Shown: positions 1-9,006 of the stretch, piece by piece
Numbering within the stretch: position 1 is the first letter of the stretch
Layout: every line of letters begins with the position of its first letter
Assembly: GCF_051148895.1 (NCBI RefSeq)
Contig: NZ_CP154625.1
Location: forward strand, 2,790,001-2,854,000
From: Terrisporobacter vanillatitrophus
GTDB lineage: Bacteria > Bacillota > Clostridia > Peptostreptococcales > Peptostreptococcaceae
DNA length: 64,000 nucleotides
Reading direction: 5' to 3'
The notes under the pieces: generated by a model
The model's input: only the letters and a program-made list of their open reading frames with translations
What the model was told of the DNA's origin: nothing
The model's database searches: none
Translations under genes and position numbers: made by a program

Positions 1-235
1 TTATGTAAGTTCTTTAATAAAAGAAATTAAAGAAGTTTCTAAGAAAGCTATTGTAGCATATCCAAACTCAGGAGAAGAATATGATGCTAATACTAAGGAT
101 TGGCATGGCAAAACTTCAGATAAATGTTTCTGTGAAAGTTGCAAATCTTGGTATGAGGATGGCGCTAGATTAATAGGTGGATGTTGCAGAACTACACCAG
201 AAGATATAAAATCAATAGCTGATTGGGCTAGATAA
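1..235 (+). CDS. mmuM: Homocysteine S-methyltransferase, C-terminal part (cut by window start)
   Basis: Only the last 77 codons are present, in frame 2, ending in TAA at 233-235. The tail carries C-x-C-x2-C and then GGCCRTTPEDI, which is the zinc-binding GGCC motif of the Pfam S-methyl_trans family (MmuM, BhmT, MetH N-terminus). These enzymes move a methyl group, usually from S-methylmethionine, to homocysteine to make methionine in the cytoplasm. The short length of a stand-alone enzyme and the immediate stop after the motif favour MmuM over MetH. The next gene starts 24 bases downstream on the same strand, so the two are probably cotranscribed. The start lies outside the window. Confidence 0.85.
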   Translation, partial: YVSSLIKEIKEVSKKAIVAYPNSGEEYDANTKDWHGKTSDKCFCESCKSWYEDGARLIGGCCRTTPEDIKSIADWAR

Positions 236-259
236 AAAGATAATTTAAGGGGGATGTAT

Positions 260-1648
260 ATGGATTTATTTTTAAATATTTTACAGAGTATATCAGATTT
301 TTTATGGGGAACTCCAATGACGGTGGCTCTTGTGGGGACAGGAGTTTATCTATCTTTTAAATTTAAATTTAGATATATAATAAATATGAAATTTCATTTT
401 AAAAACACTTTTGCCAAAGCTTTTAAGAAAAATGATGGTGAAGGAAGTGTAACCGGGTTTGCTGCAGCTTGCACAGCTATGGCAAATACTATAGGTATAG
501 GAAATATAGGTGGAGTTGCTACTGCTATTACTATGGGAGGACCTGGGGCAGTATTTTGGATGTGGATATCTGCTTTATTTGGAATGTCTACTAAAGCAGC
601 TGAGATAATCCTTGGGCAACGTTATCGTGTCAAATTCAATGAAAGTAGTGATGAATATATATGTGATCGTTCTTTCGTAATGAAAAATGCCATGGGATGG
701 AAAAAGAGTGGATTTTTACTTGCCATATCTTGTTTTTTATTTGGACCATGGACTTGTTTAGTACAAACAAATTCTGTTACATCTTCATTAAATGAAGCCT
801 TCGGAATTAATCCTACACTAATTCTTGCAGTACTTGGAATTACAGTTATTATAACAATTGTAGGAGGACTTAAGAGAATATCTGCTACAGTAGAAAAAGT
901 AGTCCCATTTATGGCAATGATTTACATATTAGCTGGTCTTGGAATTCTTATATTAAATATAGATAAGGTTCCAGAATCTATAGGTCTTATTTTCAAATCA
1001 GCATTTACACCAGTAGCAGGAGTAGGAGGATTTGCTGGAGCCACAGTTCGAGAATCTATCCGATATGGCATAGCAAGGGGCCTTTATTCAAATGATGCTG
1101 GAACAGGTTACGGAATAGTTGCCCATGCAGCAGCAAAAACAGATCATCCAGTGAGACAATCTTCTTGGGGATGGGGAGAAGTTTTTCTAGATACTATTGT
1201 AGTTTGCTCAGTAACAGCTTTATCAATAATTATCACAAATGTATATGTAGATTTTCCAGACATAACAAGTGCACAACTTACAACAGTTGCCTTCAAAGTA
1301 GCTTACGGAGATTTGGGTGGATATTTTATGGGTATTGCCACAACTCTCTTTGCATGGACTACCATAGTTGGAATGTATTATGCTAGCGAAAAATCAGTAA
1401 ACTACTTCTTAGGAGATTCTAAAAAAGGAAAGATTGGAATTTATATCTATATGATTTACTTCATAATACCAGTAATTTTTTTCTCAAATTTTGAAGCTGA
1501 ATTACTATGGGCTGTAACAGACTTACTAAGCGCCATCTATGTTATAGTTACACTTATTTTAATTTATGGAAACAGAAAAGAAATCTTCAGATTATATAAT
1601 GAATTTTGGGATGAAAAAGTTAAATTAAAAGACTTAAAAGAAGCATAA
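260..1648 (+). CDS. Sodium:alanine (AGCS family) amino-acid symporter
   Basis: Multi-pass inner membrane protein of about 462 residues. The block GFAAACTAMANTIGIGNIGG followed by GGPGAVFWMW is the signature of the alanine/glycine:cation symporter family. Family members move small neutral amino acids with Na+ or H+. I place the start at ATG 260, because AAGGGGG at 247-253 lies 6 bases before it; the ATG at 254 touches that ribosome binding site. It sits 24 bases behind a homocysteine methyltransferase gene, so methionine or S-methylmethionine are possible substrates, but the sequence cannot show this. A hairpin repeat follows 31 bases after the stop. Confidence 0.88.
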   Translation: MDLFLNILQSISDFLWGTPMTVALVGTGVYLSFKFKFRYIINMKFHFKNTFAKAFKKNDGEGSVTGFAAACTAMANTIGIGNIGGVATAITMGGPGAVFWMWISALFGMSTKAAEIILGQRYRVKFNESSDEYICDRSFVMKNAMGWKKSGFLLAISCFLFGPWTCLVQTNSVTSSLNEAFGINPTLILAVLGITVIITIVGGLKRISATVEKVVPFMAMIYILAGLGILILNIDKVPESIGLIFKSAFTPVAGVGGFAGATVRESIRYGIARGLYSNDAGTGYGIVAHAAAKTDHPVRQSSWGWGEVFLDTIVVCSVTALSIIITNVYVDFPDITSAQLTTVAFKVAYGDLGGYFMGIATTLFAWTTIVGMYYASEKSVNYFLGDSKKGKIGIYIYMIYFIIPVIFFSNFEAELLWAVTDLLSAIYVIVTLILIYGNRKEIFRLYNEFWDEKVKLKDLKEA

Positions 1649-1679
1649 GCCTATATAAAAAATTCACTAAAAATACTCT

Positions 1680-1713
1680 AAATCTTGTTCTAACATAGAT
1701 TAGAACAAGATTT
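1680..1713. terminator. 14-bp perfect stem-loop behind the AGCS gene, part of a repeated motif
   Basis: AAATCTTGTTCTAA (1680-1693) pairs perfectly with TTAGAACAAGATTT (1700-1713) across a 6-base loop. It lies between converging genes and could stop transcription from both sides. No clear T-run follows on either strand, so it is not a textbook intrinsic terminator. A degenerate copy of the same stretch occurs near 8483-8520. Confidence 0.5.
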
Positions 1714-1746
1714 AGAACAGTCATTGGAACAGAGCATGACAACTAA

Positions 1747-3852
1747 CTATACTAAATTCTTTAATATCATAGAAATTCTGTTAGGTAAGGTATTTATATT
1801 AGACATATCTAGGAATCTATTTTCTCCATAAATGTCTTTTATTACATCTCTATCATTTCCAATGGCAGCGACAAAGAAATTTATACCTTTTCTTGAATAT
1901 TCTGATATAACACTCTTTAAGTCCTCTTTTGCTAATTCGTCTTTATAGTTGGGCTTTGCAAGAGGTTTTCCGTCACTTATTATGAATAGTACTTTAATAT
2001 CAGCCTCAACATCTAATAGCTTATCTGCCACATATTTTATGGGTACTCCATCTCTATTATTACTCTTTGGGCTTATTTGCATCATTCTATAACAGTCATT
2101 TTTATCTAGATTATGAAAATCAGAATAGGAATATATGGATACATCCTCTAATTCATTTAAATCTGCTGTATCACCATAAATACCTATTGGTATATTACAT
2201 TTTTTACAAAACTCCCACATTAAAACAGCTGTTGCACGAGCCATTTCAATACGATTATTAGCCTTCATAGACCCTGATTCATCTATCCTTAGAGCTAGCG
2301 CCATTGTTGGTGAATCATTGGGTGGATTTTTTTTACTAAAATATCTAAAATCTTTTTTTGCGACATTTGAAGCGTCAAATTTAGTTCCATAATATCTATT
2401 CTTACTGTATTCACTTGATACTTCATTTTCAAGAAATGGTAATACTTGTTTCGCTAACTTATTGGCATACTCAATATATTTTTTATTACTTCTTGTATAA
2501 TTTAATTTGTCCTCATAAGTAAATCCTGGTCTATGAACTTTTGTTTTAATTCCTTTATGAATTGCTCCATATGAAAATAACTTAAAATCATTTTTATTTT
2601 CTTCTGTACTTTCCTTTAAATTCCTTAATTTCATTACTCCTTTTCCAAAGGAGTTTTTATTATTAGATACTCCATCAAAAGTTTCCCTATTTTCTTTATT
2701 TATATTATTACAATTTTTATTTTCTTCCTTACTTGAACTTATCAGGTTTATTGCATTTTTATCTTTTGCCATTGTACTTTTATATTGACTATTTTCATCA
2801 GAGTTAATTTCCATAACTTCGTCATTTTCTGATTTAACTAAGTCTTTTCTTAAATCCTCGTTAATAGCTTTTTTATTCTTTATCTGTTTTCCAATCTCAC
2901 CTTTTGTATCTGTCTTTCCTGTATTTGATATTCCTTGGCTGTTTTTGTAAAGATCTTCTTCTATTTCAAAAGATGTTAATGGCTTTATAATATTTATCTC
3001 TTCTTTATACACATCATTAAAAGATTCTAAGTATTCTTCTATTTCGTCCCATAGAAAGATACTTAATTTATTAATTTTATTTAATATTTGAATATCATCT
3101 TCAGCATCAATAGCTTCATCTATTACTATTTTAACTTTATCAATATTTTTTATATGATAATCTTCCATCTCTTTAAATGTTCTAAATTTTATATAGCAGA
3201 TTAATTGATTTAATAAAGCATTAAAGGTTTTATTCTTCACTAAATCTATTTTAAATGACTTAATACTATTATATTGATTATCTCTTAGCTTATTAAGTCC
3301 CTCTATCAAGCGCCCATAATTAGATAAGTAGTTGTATATAGACTCCTCTACACGACTATCTTCAATAATTTGGTATATAAAAAGTAATAGAGAACATAGT
3401 TTTCCAGATTTTTTAGGATTATTTAAATATTTATACATTTTCATTATATTTTCATAGGATTCTTCATCATCAAATTCTAATATATCTTCAGATAAACTTC
3501 CACTTAATATTAACTTCTCATATATTTTTTGATTTGAAAAATCTGTGAATAATCTATGTCCTATTTCATGAGCATAATATCCTAATATTAATTCAAGTTT
3601 ATTATTTTTTTCTTTTCTTATACTCTTTGAACCTAAGTTTATATAAATAGCGTCTTTTTTTATATAAGATATATCATCACTATTTTTATCAACTAAAAGT
3701 TTTAATTTATCTTGTTCTAAATTGTATTCTTCGTATAATTTTTTCGATATACTCTTTATATATTCTTCAAATTCTTTAGATTTTAAAATGCTCTCATCTT
3801 GTAAATCTAAATTATTTTCTCTTACTAATCTTAAAATATTATTAAAATCCAT
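1747..3852 (-). CDS. VWA-domain protein with HEIGH motif, partner of a MoxR-type ATPase
   Basis: 701 residues. The C-terminal third is a von Willebrand A domain: MIDAS motif D524-E-S-G-S528, then NRDGVP and an ISDGKP strand. An HEIGH motif lies at residues 95-99, like the HExxH seen near the N-terminus of CobT/NorD-type VWA proteins; whether it binds zinc here is unknown. Residues about 310-420 are low-complexity and rich in N, K and S, probably a linker. It is the last gene of a four-gene operon, 5 bases after the AAA+ ATPase gene. By analogy with CobS-CobT and NorQ-NorD pairs, the two likely form an ATP-driven insertion or remodelling complex. The client protein is not identifiable. Confidence 0.75.
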   Translation of the reverse strand: MDFNNILRLVRENNLDLQDESILKSKEFEEYIKSISKKLYEEYNLEQDKLKLLVDKNSDDISYIKKDAIYINLGSKSIRKEKNNKLELILGYYAHEIGHRLFTDFSNQKIYEKLILSGSLSEDILEFDDEESYENIMKMYKYLNNPKKSGKLCSLLLFIYQIIEDSRVEESIYNYLSNYGRLIEGLNKLRDNQYNSIKSFKIDLVKNKTFNALLNQLICYIKFRTFKEMEDYHIKNIDKVKIVIDEAIDAEDDIQILNKINKLSIFLWDEIEEYLESFNDVYKEEINIIKPLTSFEIEEDLYKNSQGISNTGKTDTKGEIGKQIKNKKAINEDLRKDLVKSENDEVMEINSDENSQYKSTMAKDKNAINLISSSKEENKNCNNINKENRETFDGVSNNKNSFGKGVMKLRNLKESTEENKNDFKLFSYGAIHKGIKTKVHRPGFTYEDKLNYTRSNKKYIEYANKLAKQVLPFLENEVSSEYSKNRYYGTKFDASNVAKKDFRYFSKKNPPNDSPTMALALRIDESGSMKANNRIEMARATAVLMWEFCKKCNIPIGIYGDTADLNELEDVSIYSYSDFHNLDKNDCYRMMQISPKSNNRDGVPIKYVADKLLDVEADIKVLFIISDGKPLAKPNYKDELAKEDLKSVISEYSRKGINFFVAAIGNDRDVIKDIYGENRFLDMSNINTLPNRISMILKNLV

Positions 3853-3857
3853 AGAAA

Positions 3858-5504
3858 TTACCTCCTTCTTTGAGTTTCAATAAACAAAGAAGTATTATTT
3901 TCAACAGCTTCCTCCAAAATTCTTATTTCATCAGGATTTGTAGTTATTTTATATATTACTTTGTAATACATAGATTCTCGTATATCTTCACCATTTTTTA
4001 TTGCCTCTAGCCAGAAAAATAAAGAACGCATTCCTGCAACTCCATGTATAGCATTGGTTGTTGCACATTCATCTAAAACTATAATAGCATCCACTAATTT
4101 CGTAACCAGTTCTACATTATCAAATCCAGTTTTGGCTATAGCCCTTTCTATCATAACTTCTCTTTCTGGTAAATCCATTTTTTCTGAGTGTTGTATCCTA
4201 TCCCTTAAGGCTTCATTCAGTGGTCTGCACCCAATATAGTTTCTATTAGTTGTAATCACAGCTATAAAATCAGGATGTCTATGAACAACTCCTGTTGGTA
4301 AATTTATAGTTCCATCTGATTCTAATGCTGAGTTTAAAATCATTAAAACTGCAGAATCACGAATTACTGTAGGTTCTTGTATCTCTAATAAGTAACCTTC
4401 TGTAAATGCTTTTACTATTTCTGAAGGGAAATACTTATACTCAATTTCTTTATCATAACTATTATTTTCATTATCTGCAACGGGAAGTATAGAACCTAAC
4501 ACATCTGATTTATCCATATCTGAAAAACAAGTTATCTTAGTATAAGGTAGTCCTAAATTATGAGATAATGCCTTTGCCATTTGAGTTTTTCCAGAACCTG
4601 AATCACCTTCTAAAAGAATATTTACTATTTTCATTTCACTATTATCCCAATTACGTTTGATTTCTTTGCATATTCTTCTTTCAATTTTTGAAACCCTATG
4701 AGAATCAGGTAGTTTTATAATTTGATTTTTTTCATACTCAGTTAATTCTCTAGACAAATTTAGTACAAATTCTCCTGGATGTATAGTTAAACTCTCTGTT
4801 TGTTTTTTCTTTTCTTCTATTTCTTTTACTATTTTAAACTTACCAGCTAATAATTTTGTGTATGCTATCTTTTTATTATCTAAATCTTCCACATTTATTT
4901 TTTCTAAAGGTAGGCTTTCTGGAATTAATAGTTTTATATCTTCTTTTAATATTCTACGATATACATTATCACAAAAAGTTGCCATTAACTTTATTGCTAC
5001 TTCATCTAAATTTTTTATTTCTTCTATATGAAGCTTATATTCATTAAATATACTCAAGGCTTCATTATCTTCTAATATTTGGTTCATCATAGCTAAAAAT
5101 AATATGCTTCCTTTTTTCCCCTTAGGATTCCTTGTACTTCTTAATTTATATTCATTGCATGTATTATTTTTAGTATCATAATCACAAGCTAAACATCTTC
5201 CACTAACTTTGTTGTAAAATAATATTTGTCTTATATCTTCACTTTTACTTTGTAATTCTACACATATGCTATCTTCAATTGATCCAATAGCTCCTATATG
5301 ACTCTTATTATCAAGTATATCTATATATTTATGTGTTGCTTTTATTATGGGATCTATAAGTATGGATTGTCCTTTTCCAAATCCACCATCTGGAGAATAC
5401 TTACTTGAAGTATTGACATTTTTACTTTTTAAAATATCAAATGGTTTTTCTTCAAGACCATACTCTCTTCCCCAAAGTGAAGATATGCTGCTTATTTTTC
5501 TCAT
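3858..5504 (-). CDS. MoxR-type AAA+ ATPase
   Basis: 548 residues. Walker A GDSGSGKT is at 300-307. The region after it carries EIQEPTVIRD, a variant Walker B, a sensor-1 like ITTNRNY, and an arginine-rich ALRDRIQH. This is the layout of dynein-related/MoxR AAA+ proteins. About 290 residues precede the ATPase core, much longer than in typical MoxR proteins, and include C-L-A-C and a further Cys near 104-116. It is followed 5 bases later by the VWA gene, the usual partner. The pair probably assembles or activates a metal- or cofactor-dependent target. The long N-terminal domain matches nothing I recognise and may give specificity. Confidence 0.75.
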   Translation of the reverse strand: MRKISSISSLWGREYGLEEKPFDILKSKNVNTSSKYSPDGGFGKGQSILIDPIIKATHKYIDILDNKSHIGAIGSIEDSICVELQSKSEDIRQILFYNKVSGRCLACDYDTKNNTCNEYKLRSTRNPKGKKGSILFLAMMNQILEDNEALSIFNEYKLHIEEIKNLDEVAIKLMATFCDNVYRRILKEDIKLLIPESLPLEKINVEDLDNKKIAYTKLLAGKFKIVKEIEEKKKQTESLTIHPGEFVLNLSRELTEYEKNQIIKLPDSHRVSKIERRICKEIKRNWDNSEMKIVNILLEGDSGSGKTQMAKALSHNLGLPYTKITCFSDMDKSDVLGSILPVADNENNSYDKEIEYKYFPSEIVKAFTEGYLLEIQEPTVIRDSAVLMILNSALESDGTINLPTGVVHRHPDFIAVITTNRNYIGCRPLNEALRDRIQHSEKMDLPEREVMIERAIAKTGFDNVELVTKLVDAIIVLDECATTNAIHGVAGMRSLFFWLEAIKNGEDIRESMYYKVIYKITTNPDEIRILEEAVENNTSLFIETQRRR

Positions 5505-5526
5505 AAATATCCTCCTCTTTTTTATT

Positions 5527-5973
5527 TTAATATCCTAACTCCCCTAGTATTTCTGCTAGTACTTTAAATCTTTCACCTAGTAACTCACCCTGCTTATTAA
5601 ATTCATGTGCCAAAGCAATGATATCTTTATCTAAGTTTTTGTTAGATTTACATATTTCAATATTCATTGCATCACCTTGAAGTCCAACACGACTAATAGT
5701 CAAATTATTTTCATCATAAAGTTTAGGCATTCTATATGCTTCTTTAAAATACAAACTAACTTCACACAGTAAAATAGTCATATCTAAAACTCTATTTACA
5801 GGTAGTTCATCAAATCCTCCATCTAATTTAAAAAGTTTTTCTATTATTTCATCCCTGTTGTTATCTTTATTTTTCTTTACTCCCATTTCTAATTTTTCTA
5901 TATCTGAGTTAGATGTTCTAAATCCATCTACTTTTTTATAATTATCACATGTTATAACTGGTTTAAATTCCAT
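5527..5973 (-). CDS. Unknown protein of the MoxR/VWA operon
   Basis: 148 residues, mostly helical by eye, with no membrane segment, signal peptide or cysteine-rich motif that I recognise. It ends 22 bases before the AAA+ ATPase gene, and its start lies 2 bases behind the GIY-YIG domain gene, so all four are surely one transcript. The context suggests an accessory or client factor for the ATPase/VWA pair. No function is assigned. Confidence 0.6.
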   Translation of the reverse strand: MEFKPVITCDNYKKVDGFRTSNSDIEKLEMGVKKNKDNNRDEIIEKLFKLDGGFDELPVNRVLDMTILLCEVSLYFKEAYRMPKLYDENNLTISRVGLQGDAMNIEICKSNKNLDKDIIALAHEFNKQGELLGERFKVLAEILGELGY

Positions 5974-5975
5974 TT

Positions 5976-6329
5976 CTATATTTCCTCCACATTTGCTTCT
6001 ATAAATCTATCTTTGCACATTTCTCTTAATATTTTTAAATCTTCACTATAATCAACTTTACTTTCATCTTTATCATAAGGTAGTATTTCTACTATTGATA
6101 TTTCAAAGTTCTCTTCTTTATTTTCCTTCCAATCTTTTTGTAATTTTTTGCATCTATGACTATTCAAATTTAATTTAAATCTATCTCCATTTATAGTTGC
6201 TTTTATATTTTTGTCACAACCTAAATAAACTGTATTTGTTTTTATAGACTTAAACATATATACACCCATCTCTGGCTTCATTTCTTTATATTGTTGTAAT
6301 AATTCTTTTTTTCTTTGTCTATCCATCAT
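5976..6329 (-). CDS. Small GIY-YIG domain protein
   Basis: 117 residues. GVYMFKS followed by VYLGC at about residues 22-40 is the GIY...YIG pair. SHRCKKLQKDWKE and then NFEISIVEIL match the rest of the small domain. Stand-alone Firmicute members of about 110-120 residues have this form; most have no known role and may not be active nucleases. It is the first gene of the operon with the MoxR ATPase and the VWA protein, which is an unusual association. A GGAG ribosome binding site precedes the start. Confidence 0.7.
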   Translation of the reverse strand: MMDRQRKKELLQQYKEMKPEMGVYMFKSIKTNTVYLGCDKNIKATINGDRFKLNLNSHRCKKLQKDWKENKEENFEISIVEILPYDKDESKVDYSEDLKILREMCKDRFIEANVEEI

Positions 6330-6500
6330 ATATCTCCTATCTTTTAATATTAGTATCGATTATTTTTCTTATTGAAATCTACTTATGCTTCAGAATCTTT
6401 TTATAAATTCATTAACACATATAAGTTGGTACTCACTCTATTAATTTATATTATTTCATCTTACAAAACAATCCACGCTCCGTAGAGTATGTTAGTGTAA

Positions 6501-6532
6501 ATAAAAACCACCCTAAGTCTAATAAGGGTGGT
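6501..6532 (-). terminator. Intrinsic terminator of the DEAD-box helicase gene
   Basis: ACCACCCT (6507-6514) pairs with AGGGTGGT (6525-6532). Read on the minus strand, the stem is followed by TTTTTAT. It lies 17 bases behind the helicase stop. Confidence 0.9.
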
Positions 6533-6548
6533 AAGTATAAAACATATT

Positions 6549-7796
6549 TTAATTTTTATTTGTAAATTTATCTTTACTTCTATTATTTTTACTGTTACTT
6601 CTATTAGGCTTTCTACTGCCCCTATTATTTCTTTTAGCTACTACAGTTACATCCTCTGCACTAGATACAAAACTGTGATTTTCTACAACTTCAATTTTTT
6701 TATTTATAAATTTTTCTATAGCCTTATAAAGATCTCTTTCTTCCATCGAACAAAACGCTGTTGCTCTACCACTTCTTCCCGCTCTTCCTGTTCTTCCAAT
6801 TCTATGAACATAAGTCTCTGCAACTTCTGGTAAATCATAATTTATTACAAAGGGTAGTTCATTAATATCAATTCCTCTTGCTGCTATATCAGTTGCTACC
6901 AATACTCTAATTTTACCTTCTTTAAATTCATTTAATGCTAATTGTCTTGCATTTTGAGATTTATTACCATGTATGGCAGCTGCACTTATTGATGATGATA
7001 TTAGATCTTTTGTTATTTTATTTGCTCCATGTTTTGTTCTGGAAAATACAAGTACAGATTCTTCTGGATTATTTTTTAATAGCTCTATAAGTAACTTGGT
7101 CTTTTGTTTTTTACTCACAAAATAAATATTTTGTTCAACCATCTCAGTTGTTGATGATACTGGCGCAACTTCTACCTTAACTGGATCTTTAAATATTGAA
7201 TCTGCTAATTTTGATATTTCTTTTGGCATAGTAGCAGAGAAGAATATATTTTGCCTAACCTTTGGAAGGTGACTAATTATTCTTTTTACATCATGTATCA
7301 TACCCATATCTAACATACTATCAGCTTCATCTAAAACAAAGTGCTTAACATCATTTAATTTTAAGAATTTTTGACTGTATAAATCAAGCATTCTACCTGG
7401 AGTAGCTATTAGTATATCTACACCTTCTTTTAATGCTTTAACTTGAGGGTTTTGAGATACTCCTCCAAATATAACCAAACTTTTTATATTTGTATGTCTT
7501 GCATAAGCCACAAAGTTTTCTTCTATTTGTATTGCTAATTCTCTCGTAGGTGCTAGTATTACAGCTTTTATAGTTCTTTTGCCTTTTAGTGCTTTTTTAT
7601 CATTATATATTTGTTGTATTATAGGAATTGCAAAAGCTGCTGTTTTACCCGTACCAGTCTGCGCGCATCCTAGCAAATCTCTACCTTCTAATAATGGTGT
7701 TATTGACTTTGATTGTATTGGTGTTGGTTTTATATATTCTTCTTCTTTTAACGCCTTTTGTATTGGCCTAATTATGTCTAAGTCTGTAAATTGCAT
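6549..7796 (-). CDS. DEAD-box ATP-dependent RNA helicase
   Basis: 415 residues with the helicase motifs in order: GCAQTGTGKT (motif I), PTRELA (Ia), TPGR (Ib), DEAD (II), SAT (III) and HRIGRTGRAGR (VI). The short basic, Asn/Arg/Ser-rich tail is typical of RhlE/CshA-type cold-shock helicases and probably helps RNA binding. Such enzymes unwind structured RNA in ribosome assembly and mRNA decay. The gene is monocistronic, with its own terminator. A hairpin with a T-run lies at the predicted 5' end of its transcript and suggests regulation by premature termination or by mRNA structure. Confidence 0.93.
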   Translation of the reverse strand: MQFTDLDIIRPIQKALKEEEYIKPTPIQSKSITPLLEGRDLLGCAQTGTGKTAAFAIPIIQQIYNDKKALKGKRTIKAVILAPTRELAIQIEENFVAYARHTNIKSLVIFGGVSQNPQVKALKEGVDILIATPGRMLDLYSQKFLKLNDVKHFVLDEADSMLDMGMIHDVKRIISHLPKVRQNIFFSATMPKEISKLADSIFKDPVKVEVAPVSSTTEMVEQNIYFVSKKQKTKLLIELLKNNPEESVLVFSRTKHGANKITKDLISSSISAAAIHGNKSQNARQLALNEFKEGKIRVLVATDIAARGIDINELPFVINYDLPEVAETYVHRIGRTGRAGRSGRATAFCSMEERDLYKAIEKFINKKIEVVENHSFVSSAEDVTVVAKRNNRGSRKPNRSNSKNNRSKDKFTNKN

Positions 7797-7851
7797 TTAT
7801 TTCTCCTTTTTGTTTCCTTTTATATTAATATAAATTATTTACAAAATAAAA

Positions 7852-7899
7852 ATAAACACTTTCAATGCCAGCTAATATCTAAACATAAAAAGTGTTTAT
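7852..7899 (-). promoter_or_regulatory. Terminator-like hairpin in the 5' leader of the helicase gene
   Basis: ATAAACACTTT (7852-7862) and AAAGTGTTTAT (7889-7899) form an 11-bp stem with a loop of about 26 bases. On the minus strand the stem is followed by TTTTATTTTG, as in an intrinsic terminator. It sits 56 bases upstream of the helicase start and right behind the predicted transcription start, so it can act as an attenuator or a 5' stabilising hairpin. No gene faces it from the other side. Confidence 0.5.
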
Positions 7900-7906
7900 C
7901 TTTTAT

Positions 7907-7947
7907 ATTATACATCATATCTATTAAAATAAAGATATCTTTATTTT
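7907..7947 (-). promoter_or_regulatory. Helicase promoter with a 22-bp palindrome
   Basis: On the minus strand TATAAT (7907-7912) is a good -10 box. The expected -35 region falls inside a perfect 22-bp palindrome, AAAATAAAGATATCTTTATTTT (7926-7947), and there is no good TTGACA. This fits a promoter overlapped by an operator for a dimeric regulator, though the palindrome could also be a bidirectional hairpin. Confidence 0.4.
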
Positions 7948-8575
7948 TTCATACTTAATTATTCAATTATTCTTTGTTGTTTTGCAATTATTTATAATAA
8001 ACACCTTTGTCTTTAAATTGGTGTTATTCAAGTGTAACAGAATTTGATGATAAAAGCTAATAATTTTTATTACCACTTCTAGTTTGTAAATGTTAACAGG
8101 AAAGTGCATAAATATTCCAACACCAAAATATAGCAAGCCTTGTTGATACTAGGTTCACATGACTCATTTCATTTTCCAATGTTTCAAATTTATTTATATC
8201 AAGTATTAATCTATCTGAATTAACTCTGCTAAGACATTAAATAAGGCTTTATTTTCTGACTCTTATTGCATTGCTTAGTACTTTATAATTTACGCTCCTC
8301 AATTTAAACACTATAAATATTTATCATATTTAATATTTAATATTTAATCTTTAATCTCAATTACCAATAAAAGCAGTTGAATCTTTAACACTTAAAATCC
8401 TACTAGAACACAAAGTAAATAGGTCATTACCATATTAGTTCTGCTCAATACATTAGAACATATAAGAAATAAAAAATAACTGAAAATACTGCAAATCTTG
8501 TTCAAACCTAGATTGGAACTAAGAACGATACAATCACTCAAAAACAAAATCATATATATATAAATAATTATACTA
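7948..8575. other. Intergenic region without a clear gene
   Basis: AT-rich stretch between the helicase promoter and the brnQ promoter. Between about 8070 and 8220 the minus strand is open for 48 codons without a start or ribosome binding site, possibly a decayed gene remnant that I cannot identify. A degenerate copy of the hairpin repeat at 1671-1740 lies at about 8483-8520. Confidence 0.3.
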
Positions 8576-8604
8576 TTGACATTAACTTTAATAGTATCTA
8601 TTAT
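8576..8604 (+). promoter_or_regulatory. Promoter of the T-box/brnQ transcript
   Basis: TTGACA (8576-8581), a 17-base spacer and TATTAT (8599-8604). The predicted start near 8611 gives a leader of about 300 bases up to the T-box terminator, a usual length for a T-box. Confidence 0.7.
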
Positions 8605-8610
8605 ATTATT

Positions 8611-8920
8611 AATAAATTTAAAAAAATCAAAAAAACAAATTCTATGAAGAGAAAAAGTAAGTATTGTTTTGTTCCACAGAGAGTTGGTGTTTGCTGAAAA
8701 CCAATGTTCAAATTTTACTGAAAAATCATCTCTGAGAAGCAATACTGAACAAATTTTTAGTAAGTATTGTCGGCATCTTTCACCGTTAAAAGATAAGCGT
8801 ATTGATCGATACGTAACTGAGCGCTACAAAAGGGTTTATTTTTTATAACTTTTTTTGTAGAACTAGGGTGGTAACGCGGATAATCCGTCCCTTGTATATT
8901 TTTACAAGGGGCGTTTTTTT
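8611..8920 (+). promoter_or_regulatory. T-box riboswitch, isoleucine type
   Basis: The conserved T-box AGGGTGGTAACGCGG is at 8865-8879, followed by a terminator stem (8886-8896 with 8903-8913) and seven Ts. Upstream, AGAGAGTTGGTG and ATCATCTCTGAG match the stem I distal loop and the specifier region. The specifier is ATC (8725-8727; the next three bases also read ATC), an isoleucine codon. The base that reads the tRNA discriminator is T, which pairs with A. Uncharged tRNA-Ile should favour the antiterminator and turn on brnQ. Confidence 0.92.
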
Positions 8921-8942
8921 GTTTTTGAAAGGGGGAATTTAC

Positions 8943-8969
8943 ATGGACATTGAAGGTGAAATATTATGA
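8943..8969 (+). CDS. Possible 8-codon leader ORF between T-box and brnQ
   Basis: ATG at 8943 is preceded 7 bases upstream by GGGGG (8931-8935) and encodes MDIEGEIL followed by TGA. Two of the eight codons are Ile and one is Leu, the likely substrates of the carrier. It lies after the T-box terminator, so it would be translated only when the leader reads through. It could tune brnQ translation or be chance; no protein function is implied. Confidence 0.35.
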   Translation: MDIEGEIL

Positions 8970-9006
8970 TGTGAAAAATTTAAATTAAAAATGGGAGGAT
9001 ATAAAC

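Noticed and set aside
8392..8742. Open frame of 116 codons on the minus strand
   Set aside because: It lies antisense to the T-box leader and its promoter, has no ribosome binding site and a composition of Phe/Ile runs. It is a chance frame.
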